Source: an uncultured Clostridia bacterium
Lineage (GTDB): Bacteria; Bacillota_A; Clostridia; Oscillospirales; Oscillospiraceae
Length of the DNA stretch: 6,933 bases
NCBI GenBank assembly: GCA_947307375.1
Contig: CAMZIX010000067.1
Location: 1 to 6,933, forward strand
Direction: 5' to 3'
This document shows positions 1 to 4,821 of this stretch, piece by piece (the first letter of the stretch is position 1; every line of letters starts with the position of its first letter). Under the pieces are notes generated by a model. The model had not been told where the DNA came from and ran no database searches. It was given only the letters and a program-made list of their open reading frames with translations. Both the position numbers and the translations under genes were made by a program.

Positions 1-373
1 CCGCCTCTCCCAGCCGCGCCATCCCGCGGGCGGCGCGGACCCCGGCGGGCGTCGCGGCGTTGCCGAGGCCGAGGAGATTGGCGCTGAGATTCTCGCTGAG
101 CGCCGAAAGGATGTCGCTCTCCCGCGTCGAGCGGGGAAACAGGCGGCGGAGCAGCGGCCGCAGCAGGGAAGAGAGCCGCTCAGCCAGGCCGCAGCGCTCA
201 GCCAGCTCCATCCAGGCGCTCCAGAAGCAGAGGCTGCCGGCGATGCTCAGACAGAAGGGGACCGCCGCCTGCGCACCGAGCAGCAGCGCGTTTCCGGTCT
301 GCGCTTCGTTTCCGCTGAGAACGGAGAAATACAGCGACAGCAGAAAGAGAAGGGTGAACAGAGTGCCGAGCAT
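1..373 (-). CDS. spmA: Spore maturation protein A, N-terminal part (cut by window edge)
   Basis: SpmA is an integral membrane protein of the nucleoside-recognition (Gate) family. With SpmB it is needed for spore core dehydration and heat resistance in Bacillus and Clostridia. The visible 124 residues carry a hydrophobic N-terminus (about 4-20), a second membrane segment (about 33-56), a basic amphipathic stretch rich in Leu and Arg (LLRPLLRRLFP, 70-80), and the family signature NLLGLGNAATPAG at 99-111. The family is usually about 190-200 residues, so roughly the last third lies beyond position 1. I chose the ATG at 371-373 because GGGGAGG sits 8 bases upstream (382-388); an in-frame ATG at 392-394 has no ribosome binding site. 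The gene diverges from the abrB-like gene, and spmB would be expected next, off the left edge. I am confident in the family from the signature motif and the flanking residues. Confidence 0.9.
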   Translation of the reverse strand, partial: MLGTLFTLLFLLSLYFSVLSGNEAQTGNALLLGAQAAVPFCLSIAGSLCFWSAWMELAERCGLAERLSSLLRPLLRRLFPRSTRESDILSALSENLSANLLGLGNAATPAGVRAARGMARLGEA

Positions 374-397
374 CGAAAGAGCCTCCCCATTCATAAT

Positions 398-426
398 AAT
401 GTATGAAAATCCAGGAAGAAATGCTT
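398..426 (-). promoter_or_regulatory. Candidate sigma-E promoter of spmA
   Basis: Read on the minus strand, CATACATT (398-405) matches the sigma-E -10 consensus CATACANT exactly. A weaker -35 candidate, AAGCATT (420-426), lies 14 bases upstream, which is the usual sigma-E spacing, but it matches the -35 only partly. Transcription would start near 391, just ahead of the spmA ribosome binding site. In Bacillus subtilis spmA is under sigma-E control, which fits. The -10 also fits the sigma-K pattern CATANNNTA, but no sigma-K -35 is seen at the right distance. Confidence 0.5.
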
Positions 427-490
427 GTTTTCCCGGTTCTTTTTCATTAAAATGGAAAATACAGAGGGAAAATGTAAATTTTTTGTTTCA

Positions 491-500
491 TTGCGCGCAA
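491..500. promoter_or_regulatory. 10-bp perfect palindrome upstream of the abrB-like promoter
   Basis: TTGCGCGCAA is a perfect inverted repeat in otherwise AT-rich DNA, and it ends 5 bases before the -35 element of the rightward promoter. Its place and symmetry fit an operator for a dimeric regulator acting on the abrB-like gene, but no known consensus matches it and a single 10-bp palindrome may arise by chance. Confidence 0.25.
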
Positions 501-505
501 AACAA

Positions 506-534
506 TTTACAACGATCAAAAAATATGGTATAAA
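506..534 (+). promoter_or_regulatory. Sigma-A promoter of the abrB-like gene
   Basis: TTTACA (506-511) and TATAAA (529-534) are separated by exactly 17 bases. A TG at 526-527 gives an extended -10. The expected start is near 541, leaving a leader of about 28 bases with the ribosome binding site GGAGGGGG at 553-560. Confidence 0.8.
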
Positions 535-568
535 CAATCATAATTTTTTGCCGGAGGGGGCATATACC

Positions 569-814
569 ATGAAGTCCACAGGCATTGTCAGAAAAGTTGA
601 CGAGCTGGGCCGTATTGTTCTGCCGATCGAAATGCGGCGCACGCTCGATATTGCCGAGAAGGATGCATTGGAAATCTATGTTGAGGGAGACAGCATTATT
701 CTGCGCAAGTATCAGCCAGCCTGCATCTTTTGTGATAATATGAAGAATGTGATCTCCTTCCAGGGGAAGAATATCTGCTCGGACTGCCTTGAAAAAATCA
801 AGACGAAGTTCTGA
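569..814 (+). CDS. abrB: AbrB/SpoVT-family transition-state regulator with C-terminal zinc-ribbon-like tail
   Basis: This is an 81-residue DNA-binding regulator. Residues 1-48 are a nearly textbook AbrB N-terminal swapped-hairpin domain (start MKSTGIVRKVDELGRIVLPI, then EMRRTLDIAEKDALEIYVEG), which dimerises and binds AT-rich promoters. The B. subtilis AbrB C-terminal multimerisation domain is absent. In its place residues 52-73 hold two Cys pairs, C52-x2-C55 and C70-x2-C73, spaced as a small zinc ribbon, a form I associate with clostridial homologues. The ATG at 569 is set by GGAGGGGG 8 bases upstream; longer in-frame starts would lie upstream of the promoter. The gene stands alone, diverges from spmA and is followed directly by a terminator. 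By family it should repress post-exponential or sporulation genes. The true target set, and whether it is the functional AbrB rather than a paralogue, cannot be read here. Confidence 0.9.
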   Translation: MKSTGIVRKVDELGRIVLPIEMRRTLDIAEKDALEIYVEGDSIILRKYQPACIFCDNMKNVISFQGKNICSDCLEKIKTKF

Positions 815-838
815 TTTTGCGCAAGCGGCAGAAACAGG

Positions 839-878
839 AAACGATCCGCAGGGCCATCGGCCGTGCGGATCGTTTTTT
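839..878 (+). terminator. Rho-independent terminator of the abrB-like gene, possibly shared
   Basis: A 12-bp perfect stem (839-850 with 864-875) carries an inner 4-bp GGCC/GGCC stem with a 3-base loop. A run of six T follows at 873-878, with its first bases inside the stem. On the opposite strand the hairpin follows the stop codon of the ECF S component (878-880) directly but is followed by only three T, so it may serve the leftward operon weakly as well. Confidence 0.9.
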
Positions 879-1417
879 CATGTGTTGTCGGGCTTGCCCG
901 GGTCGCCGAGAAAGTGCGCCATGACGCGGTACAGCGGCTGGAACAGCACCAGCGTCAGGATGAAATTGCCGCCGCAGTGCGCCAGGTCGAAGGGGATGCC
1001 GTTGACCCACATGGCCAGGAACATCTCCCAGCCGCCGTTGATGGCAAAGTACTCCAGATACATCAGCGGCCCGAAGATCAGCCCGAAGATCGCGGCCACA
1101 ACGGCCCAGATCAGCGCGGACCGGCAGCTTCGCATCAGCATGGCAATCGCAAGCAGCAGCGGCCAGGTGTAGAGATAGCCGAACCACCAGATGTGAAAGC
1201 CGTTGACCAGCCCCTCCAGCATCACATAGATGCCCACGCTGAACATGCCCTTCCAGCCGAAAAAGATGGCGCAGAGGATGATCAGCACGGCGTTGACGTT
1301 GATGTTGGGCAGGGCGTACAGCGCCTCCTTGGCGGCGAAGATCAGCGCCCCCATCAGGGGCAGCAGCGCGAGCTCCCGGACGCTGAGCTTACCAGCCGAC
1401 GGTGAAGACGATCTCAT
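878..1417 (-). CDS. ECF transporter S component, predicted cobalamin/corrinoid specificity
   Basis: This 179-residue hydrophobic protein has about six predicted membrane segments (roughly 16-36, 40-54, 57-72, 81-95, 101-124 and 147-167). It resembles the substrate-binding S subunits of energy-coupling-factor vitamin transporters. Conserved-looking stretches are LSVRELALL at the N-terminus, EGLVNGFHIWWFGYLYTW (68-85) and GIPFDLAHCGGNF (140-152). No ATPase or T subunit lies nearby, so it should use a shared (group II) ECF module. Specificity is inferred from the cobalamin riboswitch upstream and the DUF4430 partner. The start is uncertain: the ATG at 1415-1417 overlaps the end of the DUF4430 gene by 29 bases with only a weak GGCGAG ahead of it. 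A GTG at 1451-1453 would add 12 residues. The family core begins at KLSVREL, right at the upstream gene's stop, so translation is probably coupled. Sure of the class, less of the ligand. Confidence 0.78.
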   Translation of the reverse strand: MRSSSPSAGKLSVRELALLPLMGALIFAAKEALYALPNINVNAVLIILCAIFFGWKGMFSVGIYVMLEGLVNGFHIWWFGYLYTWPLLLAIAMLMRSCRSALIWAVVAAIFGLIFGPLMYLEYFAINGGWEMFLAMWVNGIPFDLAHCGGNFILTLVLFQPLYRVMAHFLGDPGKPDNT

Positions 1418-1799
1418 AGTGCTCGCCGTCGGCGATCGGGGTGTCGTCCACACCGGTCATCAGCATTTCGCCGCCTTTGGTGAAGCACCACCATTCCTGA
1501 TTGGCGCTGTCTGTGCCCTCGCCGTCCACGGCGGTGACAAAGAGGCCGTATTCGCTCTCGTCGCCCTGGATCAGATTCTCCTGCTCCAGTGCGCCGCGCA
1601 GGTTTTCAGCCTCCGTTCGGATGCTGAACTCCTTCTGGCTGCCGTCCTTGTGCGTGACCTCGACCACGATGCCGATCGTCCCGTCCGGGACCTCGGCGGG
1701 CTTCGGCTTCAGCACAAACCAGGCAAGGATCGCGCCGAGGACCAGTACAAGCAGAATGGCCACGGCGATGATCGCTTTTTTGTTGTTTTTGTTGGACAA
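1389..1799 (-). CDS. Membrane-anchored DUF4430 protein (transcobalamin C-terminal-like), predicted corrinoid-binding
   Basis: This 136-residue protein has a short Lys/Asn-rich N-terminus (SNKNNKK), one membrane segment at about 9-30 and an external domain at about 40-136. The domain resembles DUF4430, which is related to the C-terminal domain of transcobalamin and intrinsic factor. The supporting motif is at the end: QEWWCFTKGGEMLM (101-114), then HYEIVFTVGW (127-136), the usual DUF4430 ending. It has no lipobox, so it is anchored by an uncleaved helix. The start is the TTG at 1797-1799: AGGAGAGG (1805-1812) is correctly spaced, and the reading frame upstream runs back into the riboswitch. 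It is the first gene behind the cobalamin riboswitch and overlaps the S component gene. I infer that it captures cobalamin or a precursor at the cell surface and hands it to the S component; no binding residue can be proved from the sequence. Confidence 0.82.
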   Translation of the reverse strand: MSNKNNKKAIIAVAILLVLVLGAILAWFVLKPKPAEVPDGTIGIVVEVTHKDGSQKEFSIRTEAENLRGALEQENLIQGDESEYGLFVTAVDGEGTDSANQEWWCFTKGGEMLMTGVDDTPIADGEHYEIVFTVGW

Positions 1800-1805
1800 A
1801 TCATC

Positions 1806-1916
1806 CTCTCCTTTCTTTCTTCGGCCTTTCGGCCATCGAATATCGCCTGAAGCAAAAGAGAGAGCCGGTCTGACGACGGCTTCCGTTTTGTCCGGGTACC
1901 GCGGAACTTCAGGCGA
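1806..1916 (-). promoter_or_regulatory. Structured leader with alternative pairings that can hide the ribosome binding site
   Basis: Between the cobalamin aptamer and the DUF4430 gene the leader holds a perfect 10-bp inverted repeat (1907-1916 with 1843-1852). It encloses two small helices (1902-1906 with 1881-1885, and 1877-1880 with 1864-1867), giving a three-way-junction shape. A stretch at 1854-1862 (CTCTCTTTT in the RNA sense) can pair over 9 bases, with one G-T wobble, with the ribosome binding site AAAGGAGAG at 1806-1814. CTTC (1849-1852) could extend this helix with GAAG (1819-1822), but those bases are also needed by the 10-bp stem, so the two folds compete. A GGCC-GAAA-GGCC hairpin (1823-1834) lies between. 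There is no U-run terminator, so translational control is more likely than attenuation. Confidence 0.55.
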
Positions 1917-1939
1917 CGCCGGCAGATGTTTTGCCGGCA

Positions 1940-2062
1940 CGGGCAGGTCTTCTGACTTCGCGGACAGAGCATGTCCGACTTCACAGTGACGGCCTCGCGA
2001 GGGATTTTCACCCAGATTCCCCTGTTGACTGCCTGGCCGAAGGGCCGGCAGATCCCGCTTCG
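1940..2062 (-). promoter_or_regulatory. Cobalamin (B12) riboswitch aptamer
   Basis: The minus strand carries the diagnostic core in order: a 5' hairpin TGCCGGCC-CTTC-GGCCAGGCA, then AGGGGAATCTGGGTGAAAAT and its CCC partner, then GTCACTGTGA, and finally the B12-box AAGTCAGAAGACCTGCC at 1942-1958. These match the conserved adenosyl/hydroxocobalamin riboswitch class except for GTCACTGT where GCCACTGT is more usual. Cobalamin binding normally switches off transport and synthesis genes. It lies in the leader of the DUF4430-ECF operon, starting about 8 bases after the predicted transcription start. A 7-bp hairpin GCCGGCA/TGCCGGC (1918-1938) follows and may belong to its expression platform. The ends are approximate. 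Confidence 0.93.
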
Positions 2063-2077
2063 ATCGCTTGTGTTTGC

Positions 2078-2106
2078 AGTATATCACGCGCTGGCAGAAT
2101 CTTCAA
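2078..2106 (-). promoter_or_regulatory. Sigma-A promoter of the B12-regulated operon
   Basis: On the minus strand TTGAAG (2101-2106) and TATACT (2078-2083) are 17 bases apart, with a TG one base before the -10 (extended -10). The predicted start near 2070 places the riboswitch at the very 5' end of a leader of about 270 bases. A nearby TATAAT (2122-2127, minus strand) lacks a correctly spaced -35. Confidence 0.75.
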
Positions 2107-2146
2107 GAAGTCGATCGGATCATTATAGTTTAAGAGGATTAAAAAT

Positions 2147-2176
2147 TTTGTCGAATGAAGTCAAACTCTTGACGAA
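2147..2176 (+). promoter_or_regulatory. Two Spo0A-box-like sites 21 bp apart
   Basis: TTTGTCGAA at 2147-2155 matches the Spo0A binding consensus (TTTGTCRAA). A second site, TTGACGAA at 2169-2176, differs from TTGTCGAA at one base, lies 21 bp further on (about two helix turns) and overlaps the -35 of the rightward promoter. This arrangement is like that of sigma-A promoters that Spo0A activates. The call rests on sequence match only; the second box could simply be a -35 element. Confidence 0.45.
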
Positions 2177-2197
2177 ACGATTTCAACGATGTATTAT
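2169..2197 (+). promoter_or_regulatory. Sigma-A promoter of the zinc-ribbon membrane protein gene
   Basis: TTGACG (2169-2174) is followed after 17 bases by TATTAT (2192-2197). Transcription would start near 2204, giving a leader of about 65 bases in which I see no clear structure. An alternative -10, TATAAA at 2195-2200, would need a 20-base spacer. Confidence 0.65.
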
Positions 2198-2269
2198 AAA
2201 TTTGTTAAATCGTATGGGTCGGGGGAATCGGGTTACAATTCCTTCGAGAGCATAGAATGGAGGATCGCC

Positions 2270-2950
2270 ATGAAAATCATCCCTGAAGTGAAGTGTCGTC
2301 GCTGCGGCGAAAGCTTCTCCGCGCTGCGCACGACCTGCCCCAGCTGCGGAACGCGCCGCGTCACGCAGAGCACGCGCAGCCCCGCCGCCACGCCCAGCAC
2401 CTCCGCCGGTACGGCCGCCTATGAGCGCGCCAATGTCAACACCCGCTGGCAGATGATTTTCGGCCTGATCCTTGTCGCCGCTGTGATCCTGGCGGTGATC
2501 GTGATGGTCTCTACCGGCCTCAACGACGATTCCTATGCCAGCCCCAAAACCAGCAAGGCGCCCAAGGGCGGCACCCAGGTGGAAGAAACGGCAGACGTCG
2601 CACCCACGCCCGAGGCGGTCCCGACGCCGACGCCCAGCCCCACGCCCAGCATCCAGACACTGGAGATCCGCTACACCTACGACGACCGCAAGCGTGACGA
2701 CGTCACGGTGAAGATCGGCGAGACGCTCCCGCTTTATGCGGCGATCATGCCTTCCGATATCGCGGGCCGCGTCGAATGGCGCATCGATGACGACGGCAAG
2801 GATGCCTTCATCATCAAGGAGGATAACGACAACGCCAACCACATCACGGTGGAATGCGTCGGCAGACTGCCGGAGGGCGTCGGCGGCGTGTATATCTACG
2901 CTTCCGTATACGGGCAGGAAGTCAAGTGCCTGCTGCACGTCAACGGATAA
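2270..2950 (+). CDS. Zinc-ribbon / single-pass membrane / Ig-like domain protein, function unknown
   Basis: I do not recognise a named gene. The 226-residue protein starts with a zinc ribbon (C9-x2-C12, C23-x2-C26). A Ser/Thr/Ala-rich linker, one membrane helix (about 62-81), and a Thr/Pro-rich spacer with TPxP-type repeats (about 112-127) follow. The C-terminal beta-rich domain (about 128-226) looks like a bacterial Ig-like (BIG2-type) fold, with GETLPLYAAIMPSDI at 150-164 and a closing VYGQEVKCLLHVNG. The zinc ribbon should be cytoplasmic and the Ig-like domain outside. The ATG at 2270 has GGAGG (2259-2263) 6 bases upstream. It is a single-gene unit with its own promoter and terminator and possible Spo0A control, so a role in the envelope or sporulation is conceivable but unproven. 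Base composition matches its neighbours. Confidence 0.85.
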   Translation: MKIIPEVKCRRCGESFSALRTTCPSCGTRRVTQSTRSPAATPSTSAGTAAYERANVNTRWQMIFGLILVAAVILAVIVMVSTGLNDDSYASPKTSKAPKGGTQVEETADVAPTPEAVPTPTPSPTPSIQTLEIRYTYDDRKRDDVTVKIGETLPLYAAIMPSDIAGRVEWRIDDDGKDAFIIKEDNDNANHITVECVGRLPEGVGGVYIYASVYGQEVKCLLHVNG

Positions 2951-2969
2951 ACAAAAAGCAACCGTTCAG

Positions 2970-3001
2970 CTCCGGAGGCCGTCTGGTCTCCGGAGTTTTT
3001 T
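2970..3001 (+). terminator. Rho-independent terminator after the zinc-ribbon membrane protein gene
   Basis: An 8-bp stem, CTCCGGAG (2970-2977) with CTCCGGAG (2988-2995), has a 10-base loop and is followed directly by six T (2996-3001). It starts 19 bases after the stop codon and separates this gene from the three-gene operon downstream. Confidence 0.9.
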
Positions 3002-3039
3002 CGTGTTCTCTTAAAAAAGCTGAATTCCCGCTCTGGCTC

Positions 3040-3067
3040 TTGCAATTCCGGCCATTAATGGTAAAAT
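3040..3067 (+). promoter_or_regulatory. Candidate sigma-A promoter of the three-gene envelope operon
   Basis: TTGCAA (3040-3045) and TAAAAT (3062-3067) are 16 bases apart, with a TG one base before the -10 (extended -10). This is the best candidate in the AT-richer gap between the terminator and the gene at 3109. The start would be near 3074. The leader is short and has no evident structure. Confidence 0.55.
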
Positions 3068-3108
3068 ACACTATTAGAGTAAAATCTTGATCGCGGGATG
3101 GAAACGCA

Positions 3109-4821
3109 ATGAAGAAGATAAAACAACTGATAAGCCTGGCGGCGGCGCTCTGTCTGCTGCTGCTCCTGTCTCCCGCCGCGCTGGCGGAGGAGCCGGCCGC
3201 GGAGGGCGACGAGCGCTTTGCCGGGAAGACCTGGGAGCAGGTGACGGAGGAGTTCATCGAGAAGCACCATGCGGACCCGGAGGGCGTGACGATCGGCTAC
3301 TGCAACACCGTCACCGGCGAGGAGCAGTATTACCGTCCGGACGAGTACATGATCTCCGGCAGTCTCTTCAAGGTGCCGCTGAACATGGTCTTCTGCGAGA
3401 AGGTCGCCAACGGCGAGATCGACTGGGACACGAGGATCCGCGGCTATTCCTATGAATATCTGCTCCGCGGCACGATCATCGACTCCAACAACGAGCTGGC
3501 GGAGCAGCTCTGGCGCGAGATCGGCAAGGGCGCGAACCGCCCCTACCGCGTCTACCGCGAGGTGATCGCGCCCATCATGGGCGAGGATCCCGAGACGGCT
3601 GACGATATGTATTACAAAAACAACTACTTCACGGCCCGCCAGATGATCCACTGCCTGAAGCAGCTCTACGACAACCCTGAGAAGTATCCGCGCCTCATCG
3701 ACACGATGAAGGAGGCCGAGCCGCACAAGTACTTCCTGCAGAACCCGCAGAAGGTGGAGGTCGCCCACAAATACGGCTATTTCGCCGAGGGCAGCATCCT
3801 CTATCTGAACGACTGCGGCTTTTGCTTCACGGAGGATCCCTTCGCGCTGGTGGTCTTCACGGCGGGGATCGTGCAGCCCTACGAGTTTTTGACGGAATAC
3901 TGCGCGCTGATGATCGACTATACCGAATATCAGACCGCGCTGCGCCACGAGGAAGAGCTGCGCCAGAGCCGCGAGGCCGCGGCGCAAGCCCTCAATCCGA
4001 CGCAGGAGACTCCGCGATCGGAAGGGACGGGCAAGGCTGCGGAGCAGCCCGCTGCCGCGGCGGAGACGGAGTCTACGATCGATCTCGTGACGCCGGTGAT
4101 GACGGTCGTCGTCTTCGGCCTGACCGCCGCCGGGCTCGCGGCGCTGCTGAAGCTGCGCGGAAAGAAACAACTGAAGCTGATCTGGGCGATCCCCGCGCTG
4201 CTCTTTGCGTCGGCCGCCCTGCTTCTGTGCGTCTATGCGCCCACGATGAAGACCACGGTCTCCGCGAAGGAGGAAAAGAAGGCGGATCCGCAGGAGAGCG
4301 TCAGCCGCTTCTTCGATTCGCTGATCGCAAAGGATTACGCCAGCGCCTATGACTGCCTCTACGATTACGCTTCGCTCGGCCTGGAGGACAAGCCGGAGAG
4401 CGAAGCGGCGCGCCGCATGGCCGAGGCCCTGCTGAACAGCTATTCCTATACGCTGTACGGCGACTGCACGGCGGAGGGGCTGCATGCAAAGCAGCAGGTG
4501 ATCCTGGAGACCCTGGATCTTGACGCCATGCAGGCCGATCTGAAGTCCGGAACGGAGGAGGCCGTGCGCAGACTGAGCGAGGAGCTTCCGCAGAGCGAGG
4601 TGGTCGACGCACAGGGCAATTATCTGCCGGAGCTGACGGAGCGGGCCTATCTTGAGGCGCTGGAGGAGCTTCTGGCGCATCCGAACCGCTATCGGGACAG
4701 CGTCGGACTGAATCTGCAGCTCTACTATACCACGGAAGGCTGGCGCATCCTCACGGACAGCCGGCTGATCCAGGCGCTGGGCGGCCATCCGGCCGCCGCG
4801 AGAGGAGGGGACGGCGCATGA
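3109..4821 (+). CDS. Exported class A beta-lactamase-fold serine hydrolase with two membrane helices and C-terminal NTF2-like domain
   Basis: This 570-residue protein begins with a Sec signal (1-26, likely cleaved after ALA). Residues about 40-280 resemble class A beta-lactamase-like serine hydrolases. S85-L86-F87-K88 fits the catalytic SxxK, S126-N127-N128 sits where SDN is expected, and H220-K221-Y222-G223 takes the place of the KTG box. I see no ExxLN omega-loop motif (Glu166), so deacylation-type beta-lactamase activity is doubtful; a peptidase, transpeptidase or esterase is more likely. A charged, Ala-rich coil (about 278-320) leads to two membrane helices (about 326-348 and 357-377) joined by a basic turn, so both soluble domains face outside. 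The C-terminal part (about 394-555) looks NTF2-like, as in some penicillin-binding proteins. The start has only a weak ribosome site (GGGATGG). It is the first gene of the operon, and its TGA overlaps the next ATG by 4 bases. Confidence 0.8.
   Translation: MKKIKQLISLAAALCLLLLLSPAALAEEPAAEGDERFAGKTWEQVTEEFIEKHHADPEGVTIGYCNTVTGEEQYYRPDEYMISGSLFKVPLNMVFCEKVANGEIDWDTRIRGYSYEYLLRGTIIDSNNELAEQLWREIGKGANRPYRVYREVIAPIMGEDPETADDMYYKNNYFTARQMIHCLKQLYDNPEKYPRLIDTMKEAEPHKYFLQNPQKVEVAHKYGYFAEGSILYLNDCGFCFTEDPFALVVFTAGIVQPYEFLTEYCALMIDYTEYQTALRHEEELRQSREAAAQALNPTQETPRSEGTGKAAEQPAAAAETESTIDLVTPVMTVVVFGLTAAGLAALLKLRGKKQLKLIWAIPALLFASAALLLCVYAPTMKTTVSAKEEKKADPQESVSRFFDSLIAKDYASAYDCLYDYASLGLEDKPESEAARRMAEALLNSYSYTLYGDCTAEGLHAKQQVILETLDLDAMQADLKSGTEEAVRRLSEELPQSEVVDAQGNYLPELTERAYLEALEELLAHPNRYRDSVGLNLQLYYTTEGWRILTDSRLIQALGGHPAAARGGDGA

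Noticed and set aside
60..533. 157-codon open frame on the plus strand
   Set aside because: It is antisense to spmA and runs on through the AT-rich promoter region; Arg/Ser-rich with no family match.
425..568. 48-residue N-terminal extension of the AbrB-like protein
   Set aside because: It would begin upstream of the sigma-A promoter, has no ribosome site, and the ATG at 569 gives the standard AbrB N-terminus.
1918..1938. GCCGGCA/TGCCGGC hairpin as an intrinsic terminator
   Set aside because: It is not followed by a U-run on the minus strand, so it is kept only as a possible part of the riboswitch platform.
1800..2087. 96-codon N-terminal extension of the DUF4430 protein
   Set aside because: The frame is open, but it runs through the cobalamin riboswitch and its leader. 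The TTG at 1797-1799 has a good ribosome binding site and is followed by a normal membrane anchor.
2234..2239. TACAAT as a second -10 for the gene at 2270
   Set aside because: The only TTG-type -35 nearby (2202-2207) is 26 bases away, and no better -35 is present at 16-18 bases.
2183..2938. 251-codon open frame on the minus strand
   Set aside because: It is antisense to the zinc-ribbon membrane protein and made of Asp/Arg/Gly/Ala-rich sequence without motifs.
3055..4788. 577-codon open frame on the minus strand
   Set aside because: It is antisense to the serine hydrolase, has Arg/Leu/His-rich low-complexity composition and no family motif. The plus-strand frame has a signal peptide, catalytic motifs and operon context, so this is a GC-rich shadow.
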